Of a stretch of DNA of 25,447 bases, positions 8,135 through 16,171 are shown one piece after another (the first letter of the stretch is position 1; the number at the start of each line of letters is the position of its first letter). The translations under genes and the position numbers were made by a program. The stretch is from SIG78 sp045585955. GTDB lineage: Bacteria; Verrucomicrobiota; Lentisphaeria; Victivallales; Victivallaceae. The notes beneath the pieces were generated by a model. It was not told where the DNA came from and did no database searches. It saw only the letters and a list, made by a program, of their open reading frames with translations. The stretch is taken from the NCBI GenBank assembly GCA_045585955.1, contig JAZMZK010000062.1, positions 1-25,447 on the forward strand, in the 5' to 3' direction.

Positions 8135-8163
8135 TTGAATTTTTACGGTTGTTGGTGTAAATT
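8135..8163 (+). promoter_or_regulatory. Candidate promoter of the channel cluster
   Basis: TTGAAT (8135-8140), a 17-base spacer and TAAATT (8158-8163) resemble a sigma-70 promoter 47 bases before the channel gene. Just upstream, TTGCCGGAAA and TTTCCGGGCAA (8069-8118) form an imperfect inverted repeat that could be a regulator site. No regulator can be named. Confidence 0.35.
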
Positions 8164-8209
8164 TGAGACAGCAGTTAAACAAAATTTGAATCAAACAATG
8201 AGGTTTTTT

Positions 8210-9019
8210 ATGGATAAAAAATTCGATATGATGCGTTTGGACTGTGAAGAACGCTTCGGCTTTGCCTCTGCCGGTATGACTACCGCGGGCAAATTCAGCA
8301 GTCTGGTACCGGGAATTATTTTAACGGCAATAACTTATGGAGTTTTGAGTATACTCAAGATCGTATTTCCGGAAAATGATATGATAAAAATGTTTTTTCC
8401 GTACGGCGAAGCTGACCGTACATTCATACCGCTTATAACCGTATTTTTTGCCATGTGGTGTTTGGCGGCACTTTGGATAAAAAAACATAAACTTGCGGTG
8501 CAGAAAAAACTGGCGCAGGCTCTGAAAACATGTGTCAACAATGAAGATCGCGAAAGTTTCGTTGCCGAAAATGTGGAATCGCCTGCCGATTTTGCCGCTG
8601 CGGAACTGTTTTTACTGAAACGCCGGTTGGAAAAACGCCATTTATCCCTCTCCGAAACCGATCTGCTCCTCTCCAGCGCCGCTGCGGAATATGAAAAGGC
8701 CTCCGACAGCAGTTTTATCTGGATATCGACCCTGATCTGGTCGATCCCGGTTTTAGGATTTATCGGAACTGTACTGGGGCTGGCTAAAGCAGTAAGTAAA
8801 TTCGGATTGCTGACCTCGGCAGAAAATCAGGTAAGTTTTGAATCAGTCCTGCCCCAACTCACCGGCGGGCTTGCTACGGCATTTGAAACAACTCTTATAG
8901 CGCTGGTGCTGGCGCTGCTCCTGCAAATATTTGCCTCGTGCCGCAGACAGGACGAAGAGCAATTTTTCAACTCGCTAAAAAACATGATCAGTCCGGTGGT
9001 CACTGATACAGAAGAATAA
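8210..9019 (+). CDS. MotA/TolQ/ExbB-type proton (or sodium) channel protein
   Basis: A 269-residue inner-membrane protein of the MotA/TolQ/ExbB family, the pentameric stator-type ion channels. There are four likely membrane segments: about 33-53, 72-90, 170-195 and 220-243. The family signature is in the last two. Segment 3 has PVLGFIGTVLGLAKA with T187, and segment 4 has GGLATAFETTLIALVLALL with T227/T228, the polar Thr positions lining the pore in ExbB/TolQ. The cytoplasmic loop (about 91-168) is rich in charged helix. The start at 8210 is chosen for the GAGG six bases upstream; a nearby ATG at 8198 is the alternative. Its stop overlaps the next start (TAATG), indicating translational coupling to two single-TM proteins. 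Which system it powers is unknown. Confidence 0.85.
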   Translation: MDKKFDMMRLDCEERFGFASAGMTTAGKFSSLVPGIILTAITYGVLSILKIVFPENDMIKMFFPYGEADRTFIPLITVFFAMWCLAALWIKKHKLAVQKKLAQALKTCVNNEDRESFVAENVESPADFAAAELFLLKRRLEKRHLSLSETDLLLSSAAAEYEKASDSSFIWISTLIWSIPVLGFIGTVLGLAKAVSKFGLLTSAENQVSFESVLPQLTGGLATAFETTLIALVLALLLQIFASCRRQDEEQFFNSLKNMISPVVTDTEE

Positions 9020-9816
9020 TGAATATTTATCGCAAAAAACACCGCCCGGTGCCGATTTCTTTCTTTGCTTTTCAGGATATAATAACAGCACTGGCAGGAT
9101 GCATGCTTATATTTGTACTGGCATTGGCTGCGGCAAAAAGCCGTTCCGGCGGCGATGTGCCTGCCGGAAAAACCTTTGCCCGAAGCGATTATGCTGCACT
9201 GCAATCAAGCATAAAACTCAAACGCTCCATACTGAAAGATCAGGAGCAGAAGATTGCCGGACTCCGGGCAAAACTTGAACATTCAGAGATCAGCGAACAG
9301 AACACCTTGTTGAATAAACGCCTGAAAAATTCCACTGGCAAACTTGAAAAAATCAGCAGCGAACGCGCCAGAATGCTTGAAGAAATGCAAGATGAACTTT
9401 CTGCATTAAAAAACCGGAACCGGCAGCTTAAGCTTGCCAATAAAGAATTAACTGCGCTTATTGAACAATGTATGATGCTGGAAAAGCAATGCAGCGATCA
9501 ACGCCAAAAACTCTCTTTTGCAGATAAAAAAAATCGAAAAAATATTATCCTGACCGTATCCCGCAACAGTTGGTACTGGCAGGAAAAACCGACACTAAAG
9601 CCCATACTGGCCGGCAGCAGCACCACTGCGCTGCCATTTGTAAAAAAACAGCTGACAGGATTTGAGCCTCAACAAACCCGACTGATAATCGCCGTGCGAC
9701 CGTCAGCAGGCGGATTTGCCGGAACATTGAAAAAGAGTCTGCAAAAAACCTTTCCGGCTATGGAAATCGTTGCCGAACCATTGTCGCACGAAACACTGGG
9801 AGGGTTGGAGTTGTGA
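9019..9816 (+). CDS. Single-pass coiled-coil protein, possible ExbD/MotB-like partner B1
   Basis: A 265-residue protein with a short basic N-terminus (RKKHRP), then one membrane segment at about 15-39 (FFAFQDIITALAGCMLIFV). The segment has an Asp at position 20 near its cytoplasmic end, the placement of the ion-carrying Asp of ExbD, TolR and MotB. Residues about 55-170 are strongly charged heptad-like sequence, probably a periplasmic coiled coil. The last 90 residues form a small alpha/beta domain (IILTVSR ... RLIIAVRPSAGGFAGTLKKSLQK). It is coupled to the channel gene by TAATG and to the next gene by GTGA. I do not recognise a named family. The partner role is inferred from topology, the Asp and the operon. 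Confidence 0.7.
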   Translation: MNIYRKKHRPVPISFFAFQDIITALAGCMLIFVLALAAAKSRSGGDVPAGKTFARSDYAALQSSIKLKRSILKDQEQKIAGLRAKLEHSEISEQNTLLNKRLKNSTGKLEKISSERARMLEEMQDELSALKNRNRQLKLANKELTALIEQCMMLEKQCSDQRQKLSFADKKNRKNIILTVSRNSWYWQEKPTLKPILAGSSTTALPFVKKQLTGFEPQQTRLIIAVRPSAGGFAGTLKKSLQKTFPAMEIVAEPLSHETLGGLEL

Positions 9817-10688
9817 AAAACAGATTATTTTTTTCAGACAGCATCGACCTTTTGCTTGATGCCATGTGCAATGTTTTCGGAGTGGTATTGCTGATGGCGA
9901 TCATTCTCGGCGGTATTTCAGCTTCCCGGCAAATAACTTCAAGTGACCGGATAGACAGCCGTCAAATGCAGCAGGCGCAAAACGAATCAGCATTGCTTGC
10001 CAGTCAACTGCAAGCTGCTCAAAGTCAGCGGGAACTGCTGCAAAGTCTGCTGGGCCAAAGCGACCTTTCCGGCGGACTTGTGCCAATAGATCACTCATTG
10101 CAGGACAAACACCGCAAACTGGTGATCGAGGTAAATAAATATGCTGATAAAATAGAAGATATTTCAAGCCGGATCGCCAAAGAAAAAATGTTTCAGGCCA
10201 GGCTTAAAAATTCTTCTGTCGAGCAGGAAAAAGCCTTGATCGCCCGGCTGAAAAATACACTCGCCGCCGGTGGGGATACGCCCGTTGCCGCCTATGGGCT
10301 GGCACCGGCAAAACATCTTACACCGTGGCGGATCATGATCGATCCGGAAAAATTTTACATCATCGGCACCAATCAGGATATTTATCAGGGCGGGGCTGAA
10401 AATTCCGGCGTAACCGTAAGCAGTTTCAAATACGGGAAAATCCGATTTTTCCAGATCAGAAAAGTTCCGGATAAAGGATTTCTGTTGCAGGATTTTTCGC
10501 CCGACAGACTCATTGACCAAGATAAGAACTTTGTGGAACTGTCAGTTACGGGCAACGCCATTGCAGCTGCCGCAGCAGTTATTGCCGAGTTGCGCAAACA
10601 CAACATTGCATTTATCTGGCAGATAGTGCCGGAAGAAGGTATGCTTTTGCGAACTGCCGAACGGGGAAATTATGTTGTTTCGTATTAA
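9813..10688 (+). CDS. Single-pass coiled-coil protein, possible ExbD/MotB-like partner B2
   Basis: A 291-residue protein starting at GTG (9813), overlapping the previous stop by four bases (GTGA), with GGAGGG and TTGGAG upstream. One membrane segment at about 12-34 (DLLLDAMCNVFGVVLLMAI) carries D16. The pattern D, six residues, G matches B1 (D20...G27; D16...G23), so the two segments appear paralogous. Residues about 45-160 are probably coiled coil. The C-terminal domain (about 175-291) ends with a helix-strand stretch (AAAAAVIAELRKHNIAFIWQIVPEEG) reminiscent of B1's end. With B1 it would supply two different Asp-bearing subunits for one channel. The function of the whole is unknown. Confidence 0.7.
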   Translation: MKNRLFFSDSIDLLLDAMCNVFGVVLLMAIILGGISASRQITSSDRIDSRQMQQAQNESALLASQLQAAQSQRELLQSLLGQSDLSGGLVPIDHSLQDKHRKLVIEVNKYADKIEDISSRIAKEKMFQARLKNSSVEQEKALIARLKNTLAAGGDTPVAAYGLAPAKHLTPWRIMIDPEKFYIIGTNQDIYQGGAENSGVTVSSFKYGKIRFFQIRKVPDKGFLLQDFSPDRLIDQDKNFVELSVTGNAIAAAAAVIAELRKHNIAFIWQIVPEEGMLLRTAERGNYVVSY

Positions 10689-11145
10689 AATAATTTGTAT
10701 GTCACTGCTTGCGGTGCTGTTGACTGCCGGGATAGTTTTTCTGCAACAATGCAAAAAACAGCCTCCCCGGGGGGCAAAATTAACAAAAAAATCACAGCTC
10801 TCCAACCCCTTGCCACAGCAACCGGTTCTCCAACTCGAAAGATACAGCAGCAGCTTTAACGAAGGTTTTTCAGCAGCCGATACTCAAGCAGAAAATGAAC
10901 TTGCAAAAAGTATCCGGCAGTGTGCAGTGGATATTCTGAAAGCCGTTTTACCGGAAAAAGCCGCCGTCCTCGCTCCGTTGGAAGTTGAATTGCTTGCAGA
11001 ACAAACTGCACTTGTCACCTGCCGGGCAGTGATTTTCGGCAATGCAAATCAGGAAGAACAACAGCTCACCTGCCGCGTGCGGGTCAGTTATCTGCCATCA
11101 GGAAATTGCGAAGCGGAATATCCGGAGTTTTTCAAACTTAAATAG
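10672..11145 (+). CDS. Membrane-anchored protein of unknown function, fourth gene of the channel cluster
   Basis: A 157-residue protein with an N-terminal hydrophobic segment (about 8-26, ending FLQQC) that is a signal anchor or signal peptide; the Cys lacks a proper lipobox. A Pro/Gln-rich linker follows, then a small domain (about 65-157) with a helix (ELAKSIRQCAVDILKAVL) and alternating strands (VELLAEQTALVTCRAVIFG; QLTCRVRVSYLP). Its start lies 17 bases inside B2's frame, after GGGGAAA, so it is coupled to it. Its last 58 bases overlap the end of folK on the other strand. I do not recognise the family. Location and coupling suggest a periplasmic part of the same machine. Confidence 0.65.
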   Translation: MLFRIKIICMSLLAVLLTAGIVFLQQCKKQPPRGAKLTKKSQLSNPLPQQPVLQLERYSSSFNEGFSAADTQAENELAKSIRQCAVDILKAVLPEKAAVLAPLEVELLAEQTALVTCRAVIFGNANQEEQQLTCRVRVSYLPSGNCEAEYPEFFKLK

Positions 11146-11612
11146 AGCTCCGCAACCTTGCGGCAACTGTCCGGGAATACCCAGTCCGGAGCGATCTCGT
11201 TCAATGGTTCCAGCACAAACAATCGTTCCTGCGCCCGGGGATGTGGCAAAGTCAGGCGAGGCGAATCAATCACTTTATTGCCAAAAATTATTATATCTAT
11301 ATCCAGGGACCGGGGCAGATGAAAACCGTGGTCAACGGGTCTGCCCAGCGTTTGTTCGATACTTTGCGTTATCTCCAAAAGCTCCATGGCGCTGCCATTA
11401 AAAGTTCCGGTCAATGCTGAATTGTAAAAATCCGGAGTTCCTTCCGGGCAATCCACCGGTTTAGTGATAATGATTTGAGCCATCCTTTCCACGGCAAAAC
11501 CATGCGATTGCAAAAGTTGGCACGCCATTCGGAAAATCGCTTTGCTCCCGGCAGCATTGGACCCCAGAGCAAGGGCGACCGGGGTCGGAAAATTTTGCTT
11601 TAATATATTCAT
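11088..11612 (-). CDS. folK: 2-amino-4-hydroxy-6-hydroxymethyldihydropteridine diphosphokinase (HPPK)
   Basis: A 174-residue cytosolic folate-pathway enzyme that transfers pyrophosphate from ATP to 6-hydroxymethyl-7,8-dihydropterin. The family motifs are in order: ALGSN near the start, FYNSAL, then RSLDIDIIIFGN (the metal-binding DxD) and LPHPRAQERLFVLEPL. The ATG at 11612 gives the normal HPPK N-terminus, though no good ribosome site is visible; a TTG at 11627 is in frame upstream. It diverges from fmt. Its 3' end overlaps the 3' end of the fourth channel-cluster gene by 58 bases on the opposite strand, so its extra C-terminal tail (after about residue 160) is encoded antisense to that gene. 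Confidence 0.93.
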   Translation of the reverse strand: MNILKQNFPTPVALALGSNAAGSKAIFRMACQLLQSHGFAVERMAQIIITKPVDCPEGTPDFYNSALTGTFNGSAMELLEITQSIEQTLGRPVDHGFHLPRSLDIDIIIFGNKVIDSPRLTLPHPRAQERLFVLEPLNEIAPDWVFPDSCRKVAELYLSLKNSGYSASQFPDGR

Positions 11613-11628
11613 TTGCAAACAAATCAAA

Positions 11629-11656
11629 TTGTAAAAATATTTATTGCGTATATATT
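11629..11656 (+). promoter_or_regulatory. Candidate promoter for fmt-rng
   Basis: TTGTAA (11629-11634), a 16-base spacer and TATATT (11651-11656) lie in the A/T-rich gap between the divergent folK and fmt genes, about 75 bases before fmt. The gap is so A/T-rich that other placements are possible. Confidence 0.35.
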
Positions 11657-11728
11657 ATATAAAATAACGCATTTCATGGCTTTAAGCCAATTTTATATAA
11701 CTTTTTTGTTAAGGATTTTTTACTGCTT

Positions 11729-12697
11729 ATGTTGAAAGTATATTTTTTAGGTTCCGGTGATATTGCAGTGCCGGTGCTGAAAAAACTTGTGGAGCAATCC
11801 CGTGCCGGATTGCTGGAGCTTGCCGGGATCGGCACCCAACCCGACCGCCCCGCCGGACGCAAACGCGCACTTATGCCCACGCCCGTTGGTAAGTTTGCCG
11901 CTGAAAACGGTTTGGCAATCGACAAATATGTGTCGCTCAATGACGGCACTGCTCAAGCTAAACTCTCCACGCTGGATCTGGACTTTATGGTGGTCGTAAG
12001 CTACGGCCAGCTTTTGAAAAAGCCGCTGCTGGAACTGCCCAGATACGGTTGCGTAAATGTGCACGCTTCGCTGCTGCCCCGCTACCGGGGAGCATCGCCG
12101 ATCATGCACGCCATTGCCGATATGGAAAAATCCACCGGCGTTTGCTTTATGGATATGGAGATCGGTCTGGACAGCGGCAAAGTTTATAAAACTGTTGAGT
12201 ATCCGCTCGATGGTACCGAATACGCCGATGCTCTGGAAATAAAATTAGGCGAGATCGCTGCTGAAGATACTTTGCAGGTTCTGGAAGATATTGCTTCCGG
12301 CGTGCTTGCTGGTACTCCGCAAGACCCCGCACTGGTCACCATGACCACCAAAATCAAAAAGAGTGACGGCATTATTGATTGGAGCAAGTCTGCTAAAGCT
12401 ATCGAAGCCGGAGTCAGAGCCTGCACTCCGTGGCCGGGAGCGGTTTTCAGTCTGGAAATAAGTGGCGAAGTCAAAACGCTGACCCTGACCAAAGCTCAAA
12501 TCGTGGAAAACATTCTTGACGCCGAACCCGGCACCATCATTCAGGCTGACCGCAAAGGTTGGGTGGTTGCCTGTGGCGAACAGGCTTTGCAGCTGGTTGA
12601 AGTTCTGCCGCAAGGCAAAAAGCCCATGCGGGGAAGCGACTACCTTAACGGCTGCCGCAACAGCCTTGCCGGCGGAAAACTGCTGGCAGGAAAGTAA
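11729..12697 (+). CDS. fmt: Methionyl-tRNA formyltransferase
   Basis: A 322-residue enzyme that formylates initiator Met-tRNA from 10-formyltetrahydrofolate. The N-terminal catalytic domain carries the formyltransferase signature SLLPRYRGASPI (114-125). The catalytic triad is readable as N110, H112 (CVNVHASLLP) and D148 (GLDSGKVY). The C-terminal part (about 205-315) matches the oligonucleotide-binding domain (ALVTMTTKIKKSDGIIDWS onward). Length is normal (E. coli 315). AAGGA lies about 12 bases before the start. It begins a tight + strand run: the RNase E/G gene starts five bases after its stop. Its neighbour is not def, its common partner. Confidence 0.95.
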   Translation: MLKVYFLGSGDIAVPVLKKLVEQSRAGLLELAGIGTQPDRPAGRKRALMPTPVGKFAAENGLAIDKYVSLNDGTAQAKLSTLDLDFMVVVSYGQLLKKPLLELPRYGCVNVHASLLPRYRGASPIMHAIADMEKSTGVCFMDMEIGLDSGKVYKTVEYPLDGTEYADALEIKLGEIAAEDTLQVLEDIASGVLAGTPQDPALVTMTTKIKKSDGIIDWSKSAKAIEAGVRACTPWPGAVFSLEISGEVKTLTLTKAQIVENILDAEPGTIIQADRKGWVVACGEQALQLVEVLPQGKKPMRGSDYLNGCRNSLAGGKLLAGK

Positions 12698-12702
12698 ATT
12701 TT

Positions 12703-14319
12703 ATGAATATATTCAAAAACAAACCCGGCAAACAGCTCATCGTAAACTGTGAAAAACTGGAAACCAGCGTAGCTCTTTTAAGCAGCGGCAAGCTGGAAGA
12801 GTACCTTATGGAGCGGCACAGCGATACCCCGGTGCCGGGCAATATCTATCTGGGTAAAATCGTAAATCTGGAGCAGAAACTGCAAGCGGCTTTTGTGGAT
12901 ATCGGCTGCGAAAAGAATGCTTTTCTGCACTATTCGGATATGCTCACCGGTGCCGACGAAGCATTGGATAAAATCATCGAAGCCCATCCGGCTCCCCCCG
13001 CAGGCAAACGCAAAAAGCGGGGCCGCAGCAAAACCGAAACTTTGCTGGATACCGCCATAAAACTGCGTAAACGCAAGCTGACGGTCAAGGATATACCCGA
13101 AGTTTTCAAGCCGGGTATGGAGCTTCTGGTACAGGTCACCAAAGGCCCCATCGGCACCAAAGGCGCCCGGGTAAGTACCGATATATCCATTGCCGGACGC
13201 TTTCTGGTATTGATGCCCTATGCCGACCATCTGGGGCTTTCCAGCAAAATCGAAGGCGAGGTGGAGCGTGCCAGATTGCGGAAAGTATTGGAAAGTTTGG
13301 AGCGGCCCGAAGGTATGGGCCTCATTTGCCGAACCGTGGGCGAAGGCAGAAAAAGTGTTTATTTCAAGCATGACTTGAACATCTTGCTGGACTATTGGGA
13401 AAAGATCGACGAAGCTCTGGAAAAGGGCATCAGCCCCGCACTGGTCTACCGGGAACCCAATTTGCTTGAACGCACCATCCGGGACTTTATGACCGAAGAG
13501 ATCGACGAAATAATCGTCGATAACATGGAAGCATACGACCAGATCTATGCTGCCATCAAAAAATTCGGCGGCAGAAAGCAGGCCGCCAAAGTCAGCCGCT
13601 ACAAACAAGTGCAGAATATTTTTGAAGCCTACCAGATCAAAGAGCAGCTCAATTTGGTTTTTCAGCGGAAAGTCCCCATTGCGGGGGGCGGCTACATTTG
13701 CATTGACGAAACCGAAGCATTGATCGCTATTGATGTGAACAGCGGCAGATCCAAAGTGGGCAGCGATCAGGCAGAATTGATTTTCCAGACCAATTGCGCC
13801 GCCGCTGAAGAGATCGCCCGCCAGCTGCGGCTGCGGAATGTGGGCGGTCTGGTGGTGCTGGATTTTATTGATATGAAAAGCATGCACCACCGGGACGAAC
13901 TTTATAAACTTATGAAAAAGCTCACCAAAGATGACCGCGCCAAGACCCGGGTCTTGCCGGTCAGCAAGCTGGGGCTTATGGAAATGACCCGCCAGCGGGA
14001 ACACGAAAGTATTCAGGATGCGGTGTATGTAAACTGCCCCTACTGCCGGGGCAGCGGCTTGGTCAAGTCGCCGGAAAGTATGAGTGTGGAAATCCAGCGG
14101 AAACTTGCCAGTGTATTGCGTAACAAACTTTACCGCAAAGTGCCGGTCAGGATCAGTATGCACCCGGAGGTTTTGCAGCGGTTGAAAAATCAGGATGCCG
14201 GTCTGCTGGATGAGTTGAGCTATGAGTTCAAACACGAATTGAGTTTCCGGGGCGATGACGAGCTGCACATCGAAGAATTTCACATATACAACGCCGATAC
14301 CGGGGTGGAATTAGTATGA
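12703..14319 (+). CDS. rng: Ribonuclease E/G family endoribonuclease
   Basis: A 538-residue endoribonuclease of the RNase E/G family, involved in rRNA maturation and mRNA decay. It has an S1-like RNA-binding domain (about 35-175) with a basic insertion (KRKKRGRSK, about 103-111), then the DNase I-like catalytic part. The Mg-binding acids are D344 (AIDVNSGR) and D387 (VVLDFIDMK), 43 residues apart as for D303/D346 of E. coli RNase E. The Zn-link CPYC is at C445/C448, at the matching spacing. There is no long C-terminal scaffold, so it is RNase G-like in form. The start is five bases after fmt, and the stop overlaps the next start (ATGA). Confidence 0.93.
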   Translation: MNIFKNKPGKQLIVNCEKLETSVALLSSGKLEEYLMERHSDTPVPGNIYLGKIVNLEQKLQAAFVDIGCEKNAFLHYSDMLTGADEALDKIIEAHPAPPAGKRKKRGRSKTETLLDTAIKLRKRKLTVKDIPEVFKPGMELLVQVTKGPIGTKGARVSTDISIAGRFLVLMPYADHLGLSSKIEGEVERARLRKVLESLERPEGMGLICRTVGEGRKSVYFKHDLNILLDYWEKIDEALEKGISPALVYREPNLLERTIRDFMTEEIDEIIVDNMEAYDQIYAAIKKFGGRKQAAKVSRYKQVQNIFEAYQIKEQLNLVFQRKVPIAGGGYICIDETEALIAIDVNSGRSKVGSDQAELIFQTNCAAAEEIARQLRLRNVGGLVVLDFIDMKSMHHRDELYKLMKKLTKDDRAKTRVLPVSKLGLMEMTRQREHESIQDAVYVNCPYCRGSGLVKSPESMSVEIQRKLASVLRNKLYRKVPVRISMHPEVLQRLKNQDAGLLDELSYEFKHELSFRGDDELHIEEFHIYNADTGVELV

Positions 14320-14840
14320 AAAAAGCTGCAAAACGCATCTATCTGGGGAAATATATCGTGCTGCTGTTGCTGCTGCTGGCGGCGGCAGCGGGCGGGTTGT
14401 ACTGGTATATAACTATGGAAAAGCGGGACGAAGTATTGATCAAAAATATGCTCAATACGCTGGCAGAAGATTTAAGCAAATCCGATAAAGAGAGTACCGC
14501 AACGGCTCTTTTGAAAGTCAAAGGCGTTGCCGGAGTATTTGCTGACCCGATGGTTTTCGGCATGGATCGCTATGCCGCAGGAAGTTACGACCGTGACCGC
14601 TTGCTTTCCAGCATTGGCAGATACCGAACATTGATCGGCAAGGCGGAGGTTACAGCATCGGATATTATAGTAGAAATGCAAGGCAAAAATCAGGCGAAAG
14701 CCAGCTTCTCCGGGCGTTTTTCCGGCAGTTTGAAAAATGGTATGAGCGATACCATTGTTAAAGATATCGAAGCGGAATTCATAAAAACTGACGGTAAGTG
14801 GCTGATCAGAAGTATGAAATTCCGTAATGTATTACATTGA
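14316..14840 (+). CDS. Small membrane-anchored protein of unknown function (possible NTF2-like domain)
   Basis: A 174-residue protein with one N-terminal membrane segment (about 14-33, a Leu run followed by an Ala run) after a basic start (MKKAAKR), so it is anchored in the membrane with the rest probably outside the cytoplasm. The C-terminal half ends IVKDIEAEFIKTDGKWLIRSMKFRN, a strand-turn-strand pattern common in NTF2-like/SnoaL-like domains; that match is by eye only. It overlaps the RNase E/G gene by four bases and ends seven bases before aroA, so it is co-translated with essential genes. Function unknown. Confidence 0.7.
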   Translation: MKKAAKRIYLGKYIVLLLLLLAAAAGGLYWYITMEKRDEVLIKNMLNTLAEDLSKSDKESTATALLKVKGVAGVFADPMVFGMDRYAAGSYDRDRLLSSIGRYRTLIGKAEVTASDIIVEMQGKNQAKASFSGRFSGSLKNGMSDTIVKDIEAEFIKTDGKWLIRSMKFRNVLH

Positions 14841-14847
14841 GGAAGTT

Positions 14848-16140
14848 ATGATTTTAAGAGTTGACCCGTCGCAGGTTGCCGGTTCCGTTGCGGTTCCGGG
14901 CAGTAAATCCCACACCATCCGTGCCATTGCCGGAGCATTGCTTGCTGAAGGCAAAAGCGTGGTGCGTTCGCCCCTTTTGAGCTTTGATACCGCCAGTACC
15001 CTCGCCGCCGCCATCGAACTGGGTGCCAAGGCAGAAAAATTTGCCGACCGTTGGGAGATAACCGGCTGCGGCGGCAACCTTACTGTGCCGGATAAAGTTC
15101 TGGATATGGGCAACTCCGGTACCGGTTTGCGGATGCTTACTGCCGCCGCCGCTCTGGCAGCAGGTAAAGTCGCTTTTACCGGCGACGAATCTTTGTGCAG
15201 CCGGGGCATGAAACCCTTGCTGGATGCTTTGACCATGCTCAAGGTAAAGTGCGAATCTGCTCCCGGCGGACATGCTCCTTTGAGCGTGCAAGGTTCTCTG
15301 CAAGGGGGCAAAACTCAAGTGGAGGCTCTCTGTTCCCAATATTTGAGTGCGCTGCTCTTTGCGGCTCCTTGCATCAAAAGCGGCAATATGGAAATTGAAG
15401 TGACCAAGCTCTCCGAAGAACCTTATGTGGAAATATCTTTAAACTGGCTGCGGAAACTGGGGGCGGAATTCACTGCCTCAAAAGATTTGATGCACTTTGT
15501 GATCCCCGGCAATCAGACTTTGAAAGCCTTTGACAGTTTCATCCCCGCCGACTTCTCCACGGCGGCATTTCCGCTGGGAGCGGGGATCGTTGCCGGTACC
15601 AGTGCTGGCGTAATTATCAAGAATCTTGACTTTAACGATGCTCAAGGCGATAAAGCGGTATTTAAAATGCTGGAAAATCTGGGGGCAAAACTGCAATATA
15701 ATGCCGATAACTCCGTAACCGTTTACCCCGGCAAACTTACTTCCGGTACGCTGGATCTGGGGCAGACTCCTGATGCTTTGCCGCTGCTGGCAGCAGTTGC
15801 CGCCGTCAACGAAGGCAGTGTTATAACTCTGGGCAACGCCGGTCAGGCACGCAATAAAGAAACCGACCGCATTGCCTGTATGACCAGAGAGTTGCGGAAG
15901 ATGGGGGCGATCATCGAAGAATTGCCCGATGCCATGATCATTACCGGCAGCAAACTCCACGGTGCCGTGGTCGACAGCTGGAAAGATCACCGGCTGGCAA
16001 TGGCGCTTGCCGTGGCAGCTTTGGCTGCTGAAGGCACTACTGAAATAGTTGATGCCGAATCCTGTGCGGTAACTTATCCTGACTTCATCAAAGATTTCCA
16101 AGCGCTGGGCGCAAGGTTTTCTACAATCTCTTACGACTGA
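14848..16140 (+). CDS. aroA: 3-phosphoshikimate 1-carboxyvinyltransferase (EPSP synthase)
   Basis: A 430-residue cytosolic enzyme of the shikimate pathway, joining shikimate 3-phosphate and phosphoenolpyruvate. Substrate-binding residues are seen in PGSKSHTIR (K20, S21, R25), MGNSGTGLRM (NSGT 89-92), GDESLCSRGMKPL, and SQYLSALLFAAP. Catalytic-region motifs RNKETDRI and WKDHRLAMALAVAALA come near the end. Normal length. The ATG at 14848 is chosen over one at 14827 because GAGGAAG lies just before it and it avoids overlapping the previous gene. It is the last gene of the fmt-rng run and converges on ybeY with a 19-base gap. Confidence 0.95.
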   Translation: MILRVDPSQVAGSVAVPGSKSHTIRAIAGALLAEGKSVVRSPLLSFDTASTLAAAIELGAKAEKFADRWEITGCGGNLTVPDKVLDMGNSGTGLRMLTAAAALAAGKVAFTGDESLCSRGMKPLLDALTMLKVKCESAPGGHAPLSVQGSLQGGKTQVEALCSQYLSALLFAAPCIKSGNMEIEVTKLSEEPYVEISLNWLRKLGAEFTASKDLMHFVIPGNQTLKAFDSFIPADFSTAAFPLGAGIVAGTSAGVIIKNLDFNDAQGDKAVFKMLENLGAKLQYNADNSVTVYPGKLTSGTLDLGQTPDALPLLAAVAAVNEGSVITLGNAGQARNKETDRIACMTRELRKMGAIIEELPDAMIITGSKLHGAVVDSWKDHRLAMALAVAALAAEGTTEIVDAESCAVTYPDFIKDFQALGARFSTISYD

Positions 16141-16144
16141 ACGC

Positions 16145-16171
16145 AAAGTAAGTTGACGATCAGTTTGCTTT
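16145..16171 (+). terminator. Hairpin between aroA and ybeY
   Basis: AAAGTAAGTTGA and TCAGTTTGCTTT pair over 12 positions (three of them G-T) around a three-base loop, five bases after the aroA stop. Only the + strand RNA pairs fully. It has no T-run, so it is at best a weak terminator or 3'-end stabiliser. The stop codon of ybeY lies inside it. Confidence 0.35.

Noticed and set aside
8210..11145. Zorya-type phage defence system
   Set aside because: The channel and MotB-like topology are reminiscent, but there is no OmpA-type peptidoglycan-binding domain, helicase or nuclease nearby, and housekeeping genes flank the cluster.
12778..14283. 501-codon open frame on the minus strand
   Set aside because: Antisense to the RNase E/G gene, with no family motif or ribosome site.
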